Source: Synchiropus splendidus (Eukaryota; Chordata; Actinopteri; Syngnathiformes; Callionymidae). Taken from it: a stretch of 64,000 nt of DNA. The notes under the pieces are model-generated. The model saw only the letters and a list, made by a program, of their open reading frames with translations, was not told the origin of the DNA and ran no database searches. The stretch lies in contig NC_071336.1 of NCBI RefSeq assembly GCF_027744825.2, positions 10,727,001-10,791,000 of the forward strand, in the 5' to 3' direction. Of this stretch, positions 1 to 13,800 are shown piece after piece; positions within the stretch are counted from its first letter, which is position 1; the number at the start of each line of letters is the position of its first letter. Position numbers and translations under genes: made by a program.

Positions 1-2117
1 AAATATGGAGGTTCAGCTGGTTGGAAACCCAAATCTAATCATGGCAGGGGATCGCAGTATTTTCATGATGAATGAAAGATGGCGGCTGTTGCTCCACATC
101 AGTCTTACTGAATCACTCCTGTGGCTTTGGCTGCAACAGTTTAGTCAAACTAGAAGTAAAAACATGTAACGTGCTTTTGGATTCGGTGTTGGTTTTCATC
201 ACAGTGGCCGGAAAAGCACATGAGAACGCAAAAAAGTCCATTGATCAAATACTGCAGACGGAACAACTAGAAGGGAAGAATAATGGTGACGCTGAGAGGT
301 GGAGAGGCAGAATGATGATCATTACGATGAAGAACGACATTCTTTATCCTCCATCTGTAATCATAAAAGATGTCTCCCAAAATTATTTGAAGGGAGATTT
401 GTCACAAAATAAAATCTCCTGCAGCAGTTCTGACACATCTGTAAGTGAATGTGAGTAACAACTGATGAGCTGAGAAGACAGACATTTTACAAAAGCAATT
501 CAGGTGATCATGAAGTTTCCAATATGAAGTTTTACCAGTGATGTGTCGCTTATACAGCTAAAAATAATGATACACAGTAAAAGTGTAATTATCCCTTTCA
601 GCTCTGCTAGTTTATTGAAAAGAGAAAACCTATCTACTGGTCTCACATAGTGGCACACATTCGGTCAGCCATAGAGGAGTGAGACCAGAGTGGAGCTAAA
701 AATATCAACTAGTCAAGTTTAACAAATTTATTATAACAACAACACAACAAAATCAAATCAACAAAACAAGCTCCTTGATTCACAAACTAAGTTGGCTCAC
801 AGCTTAAAATAGCGCTCTGACCAGTAATGGTACCCAGGCCACGGGACTGATCCATCCTGATGACTAGGCACTGCAGCGTTCCTGAGCTCCTCAGCCGGCC
901 AAAGCAGGCAGGTCAAAAGAACAATAGCAACACATTTCGTCTCCATAGGCACATGAAAGCTGATTCTCTTTGCTGAATCGACTGCATGCTACGCTATATT
1001 TTCAGAGCCGTGCGCGTGAGCAGCAGCAGTGAGAAGCCATGCAAGTGCAGAACCAGATCCAGATGAAACTCCAGAACACCACCAATAGTCATCTGTTCAT
1101 TGTCCCATCACCAACTATTCCTGAAAATTCCTCTAACATACGTTCAGAAATTTTGCTTGCAGATCGACTGACTAGCACCACACCAACGACGCCCCCTAGC
1201 GGAGGTAATTCATGTGTTATTGCTCCCGCTACTGACCTACCTGTTTATGTTTAACTGTAGACTGATGGGTAAATATTGACACACACACATACACGTCAGC
1301 ATGCACACGAGTAGAAGACACTGTCGACATTCCCCATTCAACAAATCAAACAGATACACACACAGAAAAAGCATTTACACCTAAATCCCTGCACGCAGAT
1401 TTTTTGTAGGAGAGAGTGAATAAACGTGGTGCAGGGACAGCTGAGTGACTTCTTGCTGCTCCTGCTGATCAAAGTTCAGATGCGCTGCATGACAAATGAC
1501 GGCTCCACCCCTTCACCCCCATGTGCCTCTTATCCCTGAACAGATGATGCATAATTCATTCAATCTGACAGTTTCAGCTGATCAAACAGGGATACAAAGA
1601 CACACACACCCACATGCACTCACGCTTGTGTTTCACTGACTTTCATGCTTTCCCCAGCCTTTCACCCTAAACCTAAGCATCCACAACAAATAGCAAAACT
1701 TTAACCAGGACCTACACCAAGGTTAAATTCAATTACAAGTTTCAATCCTGCAATTGAGGCTGAACCACGTGGGGACCAGCTAAAATGTCAAAGCAAAATG
1801 TGCCCACAAGTAGGTGTGTTTCAAAGAACTGGTCCCCATACGTATAACTAAACCAGGTCTCTTTGTAAGGTCAGCCCAAAGAGAAATCTCATAGCTTCCA
1901 TAGCAATTCACATTTACTTCAAAGTAATGAATTGGATTTTTTTTTTTTCATTGTATAATTTTTCTTTTTCTGTCCATAAAGTAGGCACCTCTATCTGGTT
2001 ATTCATCACCCACATGCCAGACGCGCACACACACACAGGCACACCTCTGTACCTCCTCTTTGTTCACCATGTCATGCCGAGTTGCAGTTTGAATCATGCG
2101 GCAGCGTTCATACTTAC
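1..2117. other. Left end, presumed col25a1 intron; holds one dispersed element copy
   Basis: No exon was recognised. The open frames at 72-458 (+) and 1039-1254 (+) have no family features, splice context or composition bias that would support coding. The stretch at about 1590-1860 is a diverged copy of the CA-ended dispersed element described below. Confidence 0.4.
1590..1860 (+). repeat. Dispersed CA-ended element, diverged copy
   Basis: The copy begins with a CA-rich run and then carries, in order, CTTTCCCCAGCC, TTTCACCCTAAACC, AATTGAGGCTGAACC, GTGGGGACCAGC and TTGGTCCCCATA. The same blocks in the same order occur at 49155-49620 and, inverted, at 37355-37620. Similarity is by eye and is interrupted by small indels. 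Confidence 0.65.
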
Positions 2118-2125
2118 TGGAGGCC
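2118..2125 (-). CDS. col25a1: Probable col25a1 8-nt microexon coding Gly-Pro-Pro
   Basis: Eight bases, GGCCTCCA, sit between a long pyrimidine tract ending TGTCTTTCAG and a strong donor GTAAGTATG. With the G left over from exon 3 they give Gly-Pro-Pro and move the phase from 1 to 0. The human chain has GPP at exactly this position after its RRGES triplets. From memory the related Col13a1 gene also contains an 8-bp exon. The next exon, which would have to begin in phase 0 with a glycine codon, is not visible in 1-2117. Confidence 0.6.
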
Positions 2126-5100
2126 CTGAAAGACACAAAAATAAGAATTGTGTTAGAGGAAAGTCATCAGTGGAATAGCAAACAAACACATTTGTAGGCA
2201 GCTCTTGTTTTACTACTACAAGGGGTTGTGCACTTGTTAAAGCCGCCCATGCACACACAAGGTTTTGTGAGGTGACATGCGTCTCTTTTCCAATTACCAA
2301 GTCCCTGGAAATCATTTCGTGTTCAGGGGCTCTTATTAAAAAGGAGCCCAGCTGCTTTACGCACCAGTGTAAAGTCAGACGTCCCTGAACTGGTCTTCTT
2401 CATGGGAAAGAGAGAAAGTGTAAATGTCTCCTGCAGCTGCAGCGGTGTTAAGTGTTTTTATGGATCGTCGAGTTCAGTGCACCACTTAGCATTTAATAAA
2501 CCCACAGCTCTTATCGAAGAATCTTTTACTTTACTGCCAATCATTGAAATATCAAAGATGGAATGTGAAAAACCTTCATTTTATATCAATATTCAAACTC
2601 TCATTCAGTCACCTCTTGACCTTCCTTGAGTTTCAAGAGAAAGCTATGTGGTGCGCTATAGTTGAAGGAGATGCTACTGACATGTGCTTGCAGGGTTTGT
2701 GCACATTCCAAAACAATGTCATGAAATAAAGATGGCGCATAACCAACGTGAAAATAAAAAAAACGCTTGTGTTTGTGGTGCTTTGGTTCCAGTAGGGTGC
2801 ACAATAGTGACAAACAGGCACAGTTCTTAAGTGGGGCTAAGTAGTTAAGTGCCACTTACAATTTGGGTTATACATCAGCACTATCTACAGCCCACAGATC
2901 TCCAAGCTGTTGAGCTATTTTTTCAGCATTTCCTTAAGTGACAAAAGCCAACGCTGCAGTCAGGAGGGTTCTTCATATGCATTTGATCTGTGGTTGGCTA
3001 AAATAACTCTCAAATGTTTTATCTCCCGATGACATTCTCAAGTGGAAACATATAGATTTTAAAATGCAGTGGGCCAAAAATTTCGCCTTGAGGTTCACCG
3101 CAATCCACTCTATAGCCTCCAGATGACAACTTTTTCAATCAGACTGAAAAAAATGTCACTAAGCCATGATTCAAACCAAAACAGAATAAGGGGGGGCTGA
3201 CAAGGTTGCAGAGTCTATTTGAAGTAGATTAGCAGTATCAAAATACTGCACAAAGATAAAAAAAAAACCAAGGACATAGAGGTCTCTGTCCGGTTCACAT
3301 TTATGTCAAGTGAATCGGGAACCTAGACTAGCGCCATGTCTGAGCTCTCTGAGCTAAGACATAAAACTGGAGAGATATAATATCAATGCTATCTGGTAAA
3401 ACTAAAATCACACCTTAAAATGGTGAATGAAAAACAGGTAGTTGGTTGGACAGGTTGATATAGGTGACATACATTTGTTCATACAATGTGGATATGCGAG
3501 TTACAAACAGACAGATTGCACGTTATATGTTAAGGTGGAGTAGAAAGTGAATCAAAAGTATCACAGAATTTGAAAGATTCATTGCAGAATGGCACAGTGA
3601 GAAAAAGCAGCAAGGTTTCAGAAAGAGTGATACAAACACAGCCATTCCAACAGATGGTGACGCAGGCAGTGACACCTATGAGTCAGAAACAGTCATATAA
3701 ACAGAGACGTGTAGGTGACATAAACACAGCTAATAAGGTACATAGAGTTTGCAAGTCCAGACAGAGAGGGATGTCTGGCACCTCGGCCCGTGAGCAGTTC
3801 TAACAAGTGCTTAGTGTCCACTTGAGGAAAATTTGGAAGGAAACTTCTGACACTTTCCAGCCTGGAGACTTTCTCTACTGTAAAAATGTTTGCATCCCAA
3901 AACATCGCCACAGTTTTCCTTTCCACACTTGAAGTAGAGAAGATTCATTCATGTTCTGTCTGTTCAGGTTCTACTGTATTGAATTATTCATGAGGCTCGT
4001 GTTGCCGTTGTTTACTCCTGCTTTTTTGTTTTTAAGCTTAATGAGTTTGTGGAAACAGTGTTTGGTGGCCAGTGAACCAGAAAGTCATAATTCCCCTGTA
4101 ATTACATGCAAATATGCAGATGTGTTTTTTACAGAGAAATTATATGCAGGCAATGTTTGTGAGGTGAAGCTTGTTTAACAAGCACAGTCACCACATCAAC
4201 ATCTATCCATTCATCCATCTTCAGTACAGCTTTTACATCAGGTTTGTTCTATTCTCTAACTATGACAGATGTCTCCATCATCTTTTCTCTTATCTTAACT
4301 TTATACTTTGAACCTTCTCCCCTATACTGCCCAAAACAACAAATGAAAAGCTGACTAGATTCCGATAAAGTCAAGTAAAACTTACCCGGTTCTCCATCAC
4401 GGCCACGTCTTCCTCGCTTTCCAGGAGGTCCTGCATAAAAGCAAATGAGTTTGGTGAGTACCTGGACAAAGTCCTCCATGCTTTTCTTTAAAGATGCTCA
4501 AAGCAGAAATAGCACGTCTCTTGGCCATGTTTCATCTCTTTGAAAAATAACAGAACACCAGCGCACCATCAACAAGCGCCAGTATTTTGGAACCATGTAT
4601 ACATGGTGATCATCATCTGAACCTCGTCCAAATGAGTCAACGTCTGATTAATGTTTCCAGAGGTCGTAAACCATTCTTTCCCTGATATTTATTCAGGAAT
4701 GAAAGAAAAGCGAAGGTTGTTGTCAGGACAACAACCTTCCAGCTGGTTACTGATAGGAGCATATTGGCCGATGGTGGAGTCACTTGACGCAAATTTAATT
4801 GCTTACTGAAATCAAGTGTGGACATTTTACAAGGAAGGACAAGTGTATCTATGTGTTTTTATTACACACATTGGAAAAACTGTGAAACCACACCACCATT
4901 TCGTTCTGAAATGCTATTGTAATGTCCTACTGTTTCGAGGAAAAGATGTGTAAGTGAAAATGTGGAGTTTAATCCACAATCTTGGTCAAAATAATTTTGA
5001 TTTATTCAACAACAGCCTCATCTCTTACATGCAGTACCATATAATAGAACTACCACCTCTCAGCGTCACCATATAATAGAACTATACCCTTCAATCTGCG

Positions 5101-7817
5101 GAAGAGATGGTACTGAAAAAGGTACGTGCCATCAAACATTCACTTCAGCGACTGCTTCTTCCAACTGTGACTAAGGAATTGTTCCTAAGTCAGAGCGGAG
5201 CATAACTCACAATCTGACCTGACTTGGCCCCACAGACTTGTACTTGGCAGCAATCCTCAGTGATAGTGGACAATAGAGAACTGACTTAAATCTGCACTAA
5301 GAAGCAGTCATAACCTTTAACCAGGTGTCTTTGTCGATTATTATTGTGTGATCTAAAAATAGTTTTTAATTGCTATAATGACTATTCATAAACACTATAA
5401 TTCAAAAGCCGTATTGGGAGATCAATATGAGCTGAAGTAGAACGACAGAATTAAAAATATTTTCAATCTCGGTTTGGCCTTATACATGTGCTACTTCCAG
5501 GAAAGGATGTGAACAGATCCAGGAGCAGTTGAACCCTGCTATCAACCTTCCCTTAAATATGATCTTCACTGCTCCGATTATTTTCTTAGCAGACAAAAAT
5601 AAGTACAGGATGATAATCAAGAGTCAAACAAACCTTCTGGACCTCACCGATTTCTATCCAAACATGAAATTCTGCAGGAGCTTCTTTCTTATTTTCATCC
5701 TTGTTTCCTGTGCACGTCAACAACACTGAATTCATGTGTTCATTCTCTCTGCCAGTACTTCCGAGAATTAAGATAATCCCAGCCGACACTGGCTAAGAAA
5801 CAGGTCTAGGAGGAGAGGTCACCTGTCAGTCACAGGAAACGTGAAGACAAATAAGGCTAGGCTTACCCTATTTTTATTTCAAAGAGCATTTCGTTTGGGT
5901 TGGTTTGACCTCACGTCCTCCAAAAACTTTGTTTTAATTTGAACCTCACCAATGTAATCACACAGGCTCGTGTCCCGATGGTGTTCAACACGATTCATTA
6001 CTTGATCTCTCAAGCTCCGTCCACAGTTTGACCTTGGGTAACAGAAATAAACGAAACATGGCGTGTCTTCACTCTCTGAGCTGTCATGAGCAGAATATTC
6101 CGGACATCTAGGTGGTCACAAGCATCAGCTGAACTTCTCTGCCGATGAGGTGGATTCTATACTTGTCTCGCACTCTCAGTCATCCAGATTGTTCAGGTAA
6201 ATTTGGCAGTGCAGCTATGACACAACATGACTCACAAGCTAAGAATGATGCAGAGCTTTCAACACATTTCATACCCAGCAATGCGAGGAAGGATGCCATT
6301 TAAGAAGAGTAATTATGTGTTAATCCTAACAGAAGCAGACGAAGATGAGTCATCATCCTCTGCTTAACAGCAAGGACAAAATGTATTTATTCCACTATCT
6401 TTGTCAAATAGCATTAAGTGCAGGTCAAATTCTATCGATCACAGGTGCTCAAGAGAGGCTGTGACACCCGGAATGTAAGGAGAGTTTTAAGACATAAAGG
6501 TTTATAACCCAAATCACTGCCACCAATCTTTTACAGAATAGAAAACGTTGTTCTCTGGGAAGGCATTGGACATCACATGGCACTGCTTTTGTCAATGCTC
6601 AAAGCCGTCTGGTCTTGTGGAATGCCCTGTCTAAACACACACCAGTGATCATGCATCTAAACCAGGACTGCGCCTACTTTCCTGGCGAGCGACTTTTGCC
6701 TGAACACTTGTGACGCATCCTAACCATTGAGAAGCAACTAGCCACTGCGAAAAGTGCTGCATACAATTCACTGTTACTATAAAAGCACCTAATAGATGCA
6801 TTATTCAACGCATTATCAAGTCTGTATATCCAGTTAAATCCTAGTCAAACTATAAATCTGTTTAAGTGAACTGCAATGATTCTGTACCTGAGGATTCTTT
6901 CGTTGTGAACCGTCTCAAAAATGCTCTGAAGACACAAAATAAAACATGTTTAGCCTTTAAATCTGCTCATCATAGGGAATCATGTTTTTCTTTTTTTTTA
7001 CTGTTGGAGCACAATGTGACGGTTGTAGGGATGACTGGCAGTTTGTGGCTCAGAAGCAACTGAATTCTGCTGAACTGTAGCTACCAGGAGACTTCACAAT
7101 AGGGATGGTCTTCCGCTTAAATACACTCTCATACACGCACACAGGGGCGATCTTGATGCTACTGGTGCAGTGTCAAAGCAGGAACTCCCCTGAGGTAGCA
7201 GCAGAAATCTTGTCATCACTTTAACAGATCAATGTGTTTTCTTCTGACAGCAGGAGCGCTGCGATGCTCTAGACACTGCAATTACACTGACTTAGTCCTG
7301 ACTGCAGTTGCGAAGGAAGCCCACCATTGATGGGGAGGCGGGGGGCAGCCAGTTATCGATTGGCAGCCTCATCACTTTATGCGGCAACTTACTTCTGCTG
7401 GTCATCTGGACCTCCATCTGTGTGCACGTCCAGAAGCATGTGTGAGTCTGGGCATGAAATATGACCTCATTGTTGTGACTAACTAGTGGTCAGAAGCTGC
7501 TGGCCCACTCCCAAGTGGAGTAAGGAAGGGGCTCGGGGTTTGACTCCCACACGTCTTTCAGCTCAGACACCAGTGCCAAACAGTGTTGATTGTTGTTGAC
7601 AAAGTAAATCAAGTTAAAGCACTCAGCAGATTTGCATGAGCAGCATCGATCCGAGGATCAATAAGTCCAATCAAGCCGAGACCACGCGGAGGAGTCTACA
7701 GTGAGCTTCAAGCTACATGAAAGGAAGTGAGAACACTCGAGAGAGTGGGTGAGTGAAAAAGCAGATGCAGCTGGGGAGATCGAACCACACAGTCCGGTCT
7801 GAGCCTGGGCAAGTGTG

Positions 7818-7856
<39 letters not shown>

Positions 7857-10800
7857 TGGAGTAGCAAAAGGAATTTTGCATTGTACTAAAAATGATCAAA
7901 AATAAGTAAAGAAAACTTCAACATTCCTAAAAATGTACAAGGGAATGCCATTATTTTCAAGTGTGAGTCTTTTGTGTATAGGGAATAACATTTTGTTTTA
8001 GGCCCATTCTTGACATTGATAAGAAAAAAAAAGGTTAACTAAGGTTTCGAGCTCACATTACACTGTGCCACAAATATAAGCCTGTCTTCTTCACCTTGAC
8101 ACAAAAATCAATAAATATGAACGAGAAAATCCTAGGTTCTGACTGGTTCTGGCTAACAAAGGGACTGAAGCTACTCAGGTTTTTCTATTCAAATGAGTGT
8201 AGTGGATCATTAGAACGGCAAGTCTGCGACAGCAATGGATTAAATCTCATTTTACAGGTGGTCAATACTGGTGAGCGCATTCAAACAAACTGTACATCCT
8301 CAAATAACTGACTGGATGTAATACTAAATCTGAATCCAGGGATGAAAAAACATTATAATAAAAGCCCAAAGACAAATAAACCTCCAAAACACAAGATGAG
8401 ACAGAAAACAGGTCTATAATTTGCTTGAACTCGCCCTTTTTTTTAAAACAAACTGTGTTTTTCTGGTTAGCTAACCGGCACTTTTGGGAATGCGGGTGGT
8501 GTGATTCTTGCTCTTCCTCCGAGGACTTCATGTTATCCCAGGGGCTTCACTTTCACTATCTATTCTATCTCCAACTTATCAACCAGAGCCGGTGGTCTGT
8601 GGCGGCTGCTTATTTGACCCATGTGGGATTATTCCTTCAACAGATTGTGCACGCAAGCGTGACAGGGAGACATTTTTATGTCACAGATACTCTGTCTTGT
8701 CAACAGCCAAAGAAAATGTATGATAGAGGTGCTGCGATGAGAACAAAAGGGGGGTCTCTGGCTCATCATAAAGATTTAGGAGGAAAATAAAAAGTAGACT
8801 TGATATAAAAAGGATTTAAAGTCATGAACACTGGAGGGTGAAATCCACTAAAGGAAAAGTGATGTTGTCCTTTTTGAAAGTCTAAAACAATAAATTACCA
8901 CCCACATAGGTGTAATAACAAAAAAATGAAATCAATATACAGCTTACGTTAACAGTTTTACAACCAAATACCCCATGGGTGAGTTTCATCTGAGAAGTGT
9001 TTGACGCCACCCACTCTTCAACTATTGAATCAAATGTCTTGAGACGTTTTTATAGCAGGAAAATATCAGGTAATGCTCATACTATTTACTGACCTTTTGT
9101 AAGCAGACACAAAACTACATGGGCTGCTTACTTGTTGCCAGGTCATGACTGTGTCAGTATCACTAGGGAGAACAAGACCTCCGTGTTTCTAGCTTCAGTA
9201 GACTCCTCAAACAACCGGGACCCAGACATTCCCCAGGCAGTGTGAACATGTGACCTCTGGATTGGCCAACCGGTCTTATTCCAACTGGAGGAAACTGCAA
9301 AACCTCTAAAGGGATAGCCATTTAAGAGAGGAAGATAACAGAAAAAATAGAACGATGTCATGTTGTTAAAACGTCAAGAGAAAGCTTAAATAGCCTGTCT
9401 CCAGCTGGAATCGAAGCCAGTTCTTCTTCTTGCTGCAGCACTAACCCACCCAACTGGAGATATAAATTATATTATTTTATATATAATATCAGTATCACCA
9501 TCATGTCTTGGTTTACACAAATAATTGAGAGTGGACTGACGTTTTGATACAGGTATAACTGTAAGATTTAGGCCCTTGTATCCTTCATGACTAACTCAAG
9601 CTTGTGCTTACTGTTAGCAACTGAATAAGGAAAGCCAAGAATGTCCATCTAAATCTGGTTTCCTCCATGAATGAAAAATTCACTGAAGTTCCTGCGAGAG
9701 CTTCAGACCAAACCGTACCGTTCTGGGAGAACGACACACACAGAAGTTCTTCATCAGAGTGTGGCCTTCTCAGCTGTATGGGGTTTTATATCTCTGGGCA
9801 CATGGTGGTTCACAGAAAACACAGGCTGTTGTGGTGCTATCCTGTATTATGCAACGCTCTGAGTCAGACTGATCCTGGTCTAATGGAGCGCCGGGACTTC
9901 CAGGAGCCTCCAATTGCTGTGGCTTATTTTGACCCCACACTCAAGTGGCAGTTTTAGCAGCGAGAGACTCAGTTTGGCAGCCAGTAGCTGGCAGCGCTGT
10001 GCTCAAAGGTCGATCGTCTGGATTGCAATGTATGTTTTTTGCATCTATTTTTTTTCTTTACAAATTCCTTTGTTCTGACTTTGCAGACACATTTAGGAAA
10101 CCCATGTTTATTTACGCTTATTATGGCTAAATGAATCATAGTGAATCAAGTGTGCGCTGATTATTTGCACCTGGATTTCGACATAAACTCTTTGTGAATG
10201 CTGACGTGAGAAGAAGGAACAGCATAAGTTGTTTCAGTGGATTGTAATTAAAGCTGCAGGGACTTGTGGTGAGGAAGGGGTTTATATTTAATTTGCAGTT
10301 ATTACCGTTATAGACTCGGTTAGTGCTATTTGTGTCACTCATGTTGCCCCTTTTGTGTATTTCCTGGTGTGTTCCCCACAAAGCCAAAGTCCAGAGTGAA
10401 ACCATCTGTCCAAGCTTTCCATTTGAACTCTTCCAGTCATGTTGGGGAGCTGTTAATTCTCCTTAATGAGGGTTATTTGCTAGAACACCCTCCGGAGCTG
10501 ACTCATTGCTCCTCCACTTTTACTGCATTAATACAGAGACACTGTTAACGGTTATGACAGTTCAATGAGCATCATGGCACTTAGGTGCCCACACCCAGCT
10601 GCTGAACCTCAGCCAATCGCTGGACCCCAACCCGCCCAGCGTGGCCAAGGAGTTCAGCCAAGTACAGCAAGTCAACTGCCCAAGAGCTTCCACTACCAGG
10701 ACTAGTGAACGTCAGATGGTCTGCCCACATAATACCAGCAAATCAAAGAGGCAATAAGTACATCAGACACTTGCATTTGTACTCCAGTGTCAGTCACTTG

Positions 10801-13800
10801 AATACCTGAAATCAGATACTCACCCCATCAAGGACAATATATTACTGTCATAACAAAACAAAAAAACAAGAAATAGATATAGTGAGTGAAAATAATAGTA
10901 CTCAAACACCAGATAGTAACAGCATGTAAAAAAAAAAATCAGATTTTTATTAATGTCAGCCACCATAGTGTGATACTGTGATACTGAAAAGCCAATTCGG
11001 CTCGAAATGTGGGTCATATGTTTCCCCCCAGGGTGTCTTTATGCAATTACACGCAACTCACCACGTCGGTAACGCAAGCCCACCTGAGTAATAACGCAAA
11101 TGTCTCTCACCTTAACACAAAAGGCAACAAAGAGTGTTTAGTTAGCGTGCAGACGAAGTGCCCCAGCATCAGGTTTCCTCCCCAAACGTCAATCAAACTG
11201 ACCAGGTCAGAGTTCAGAGAGAGAGGGGATCATTTCTAATCCTGACCTGTAGATTCAGCTGGTGGAGGTTAAACCTGCAAACTCCTCATTGCCAGATGCT
11301 GTTCTTATTACCGTTTAAGATCGCACGGTACAAGATTTCAACCGGATTCATAGACAAAGTTTTTTGTTTTTAGTTGTGATTCAATATTTCTATCACGTTC
11401 GATGGAACAGGAGCCAAACTTAACAATTGTGAAGTCTGAAGTTGACAGCTACACAGTCACAGTAGATGTTACAACTCTGACTGAGGGCATCCACAGCAGA
11501 GCTTTCACTTCTCTCATACTCACTTATCATTTTTCACAAAAAGACATTACCAAAAAACATCAAGAAAGGCCACAGTTCTTTGAAAAACGTGATATTCACT
11601 CGAGTTCCAATTTCAACTAACCCCCTTCAGGTACAGTATACCAATCTGATACACAATGAGGAACACTGCTCCTTTGACTGTCAGCGCAGTCCCTTCAATT
11701 GGTTGGGGTCTACTGCCGGTGTGTTAGATAACTGTGGTAGCAGAAACAACATCAGTTGCTGAAGTTGCTCCTGCACTTTGCCCCGAAACATGGCAGCCTC
11801 CAAATGAGCGTGAGAATTACAGCAAAGCTTGGAAGCATACTTGGCACGTGTGTCAGCGTGCAGCCGCTCTGCACTCAACCAAAGGAGCAGCAGCTCTGTA
11901 TCAAAGAGGCAATGAAAAGCACGCAGATGTTCTCAATTAAGCCGGACAATCATCTCTTCTTACGTCTCCTGTAATGACAGAGATTAGAGAAGATCAAGCC
12001 TCGCAATCGATTCTGTTCCTCCATAAATCATAAGGAGACATGCGAGATTCAATTAGTGCTGCTTGCTTAACCTCTGCAGCATGAAATGGGACGCTGATGT
12101 CCAGAAGGAAGGTATTTACCGGCGACAACCAGGGAAACAGCAAACAAACTCATAAGCCCACGCAGAAGGAGAAGATGGGTATTATCGTAAAGCCGAGGAT
12201 CTGCTTCTTTAATGGCTCATGAGAGCAACCTGATGCAGATTCGGGCCACCCAGCTGTAATTCTTCCAAAGTTTTCAGCATACAAAGCCTCTATTGAGTTG
12301 CTGCCTGATAAAATCTATTCTTATTTAGACTTTGTATGTTTCTACCAGGTTCCAAGAAGGAACTCCTAACCGGCCAGCGCACAAACACGAGAGCCAGTTT
12401 GTCATATTGAATGTTTCACTTCATTATGTTCCTCTTTCAAGTCTGCAGAACATGGACATGCTGCCGTTTCATCCATCTACAAAGCTCGGCGTCGCTTCAT
12501 TAAAACACACATGATGACATGGAGGAAAGTTCAGGGTGGAGATCAGAACTGGCGCTCGTTTGAGTTTCCCGACTCCAACGAAAATGGGATCAGACAGGAG
12601 CGACACACGTTTCCATGTATAGTCGAGTCACTTTTCCATTTTTATATTTTGCACCGTGGTGCGGTGGCTAGCACTGCTGCTTGACAGCATGTTCTCCTGC
12701 TCATGTGGGTTTCCCTCAGGGCATTCCCCTAGATGACTGCTGGGATTCCCTCCAACACGTGTATGTCTTTTCAGGAAAAGCAGTAAAATAAGAATACCAA
12801 AAGCCCTCTGTCACTCAATCCACTCAAATTGTCAATCGGATTACAATCTGAATAAAGCTAGACCTCTATGAACTGGTCATCTTAGAGAAAATACAGAACT
12901 TTAGCTGCTGTTGGTTCTTCGTGCCTCTTCCCGGTGATGCTTAGTTTTAAGCCCACGGTAGAGAAGTCTATTAGCTGCTTGAGGTTAAGCGGCTATGAAA
13001 ACATTTCGCCCTAAAATACTCATGCTTGTCAAAGGAAGTGAAATTTTGACAAATAGTCTGACATGTGTTGACTAATCCGTCACTATGGGGAAGCTAAATT
13101 CAATTTCTGCTTCACTATGTGTCACTTTCAAGTCTATCCTGGTGAAAGTGCAGGCCATGTCTGCTGACATTTTTGCATCCCTGCGTTACAGTTAAAGGTT
13201 GATAGCCTGGAGGACATGTGATTCACTGTAAGCTTGGATTATTGTATGTGTAAAATAACCCAAATTCATATACGCATGAACGTGAATAACCCCACTCTAA
13301 TCAGCAGTTTGACGTCCACTTCGGTATCTAGGTCATCTGACTGCAAACCTGAAGTAAAAGCTCATTGACGCCACATCTTTAAACAGCACTCAGCTAAGAA
13401 CAGAGTGATCTGTGTTTGCCACCACAAGCTTGGTTCTTTCCAAATCTGTGGGAAGAGATACACTCACTGGATTTATTCACTTCCAAGAAAACACTATAGA
13501 GTTAAAAAGAATCTTTCTCTTTTTTCCCTTGACTGATGCATGACGCTTACGTGGGGCCACATGTTGCTTTCTTACAGACGCTTGTCCGTGTCTGTTACGC
13601 CACCCGAGTTTCATGTGCTGTGAAAGTGAGATCCTTAAGGAGAAGTTATAAATCATTTTTTTGGCTTGTTCCAGCATTGTTTTGAATACCGCGGTGTCAA
13701 CATTCCACTCGGAAGCTTATAAAAAAGTGTTTATACTATGTCACTCCTAAATAAAAGTCAAGGGCGGGGCACACTTGTGTCAGCTTGACCTCTATAAATA

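Noticed and set aside
7500..7560. GGGTTTGACTCCC, a tRNA B-box-like string (others near 17660 and 16205)
   Set aside because: No matching A box at the right distance and no cloverleaf could be drawn; at most a SINE fragment.
10580..10690. GC-rich fragment with a protein-like reading, TQLLNLSQSLDPNPPSVAKE
   Set aside because: I could not place it in any family, it is short and flanked by stops, and no splice sites convinced me. It may be a fragment of a processed copy but I cannot support that.
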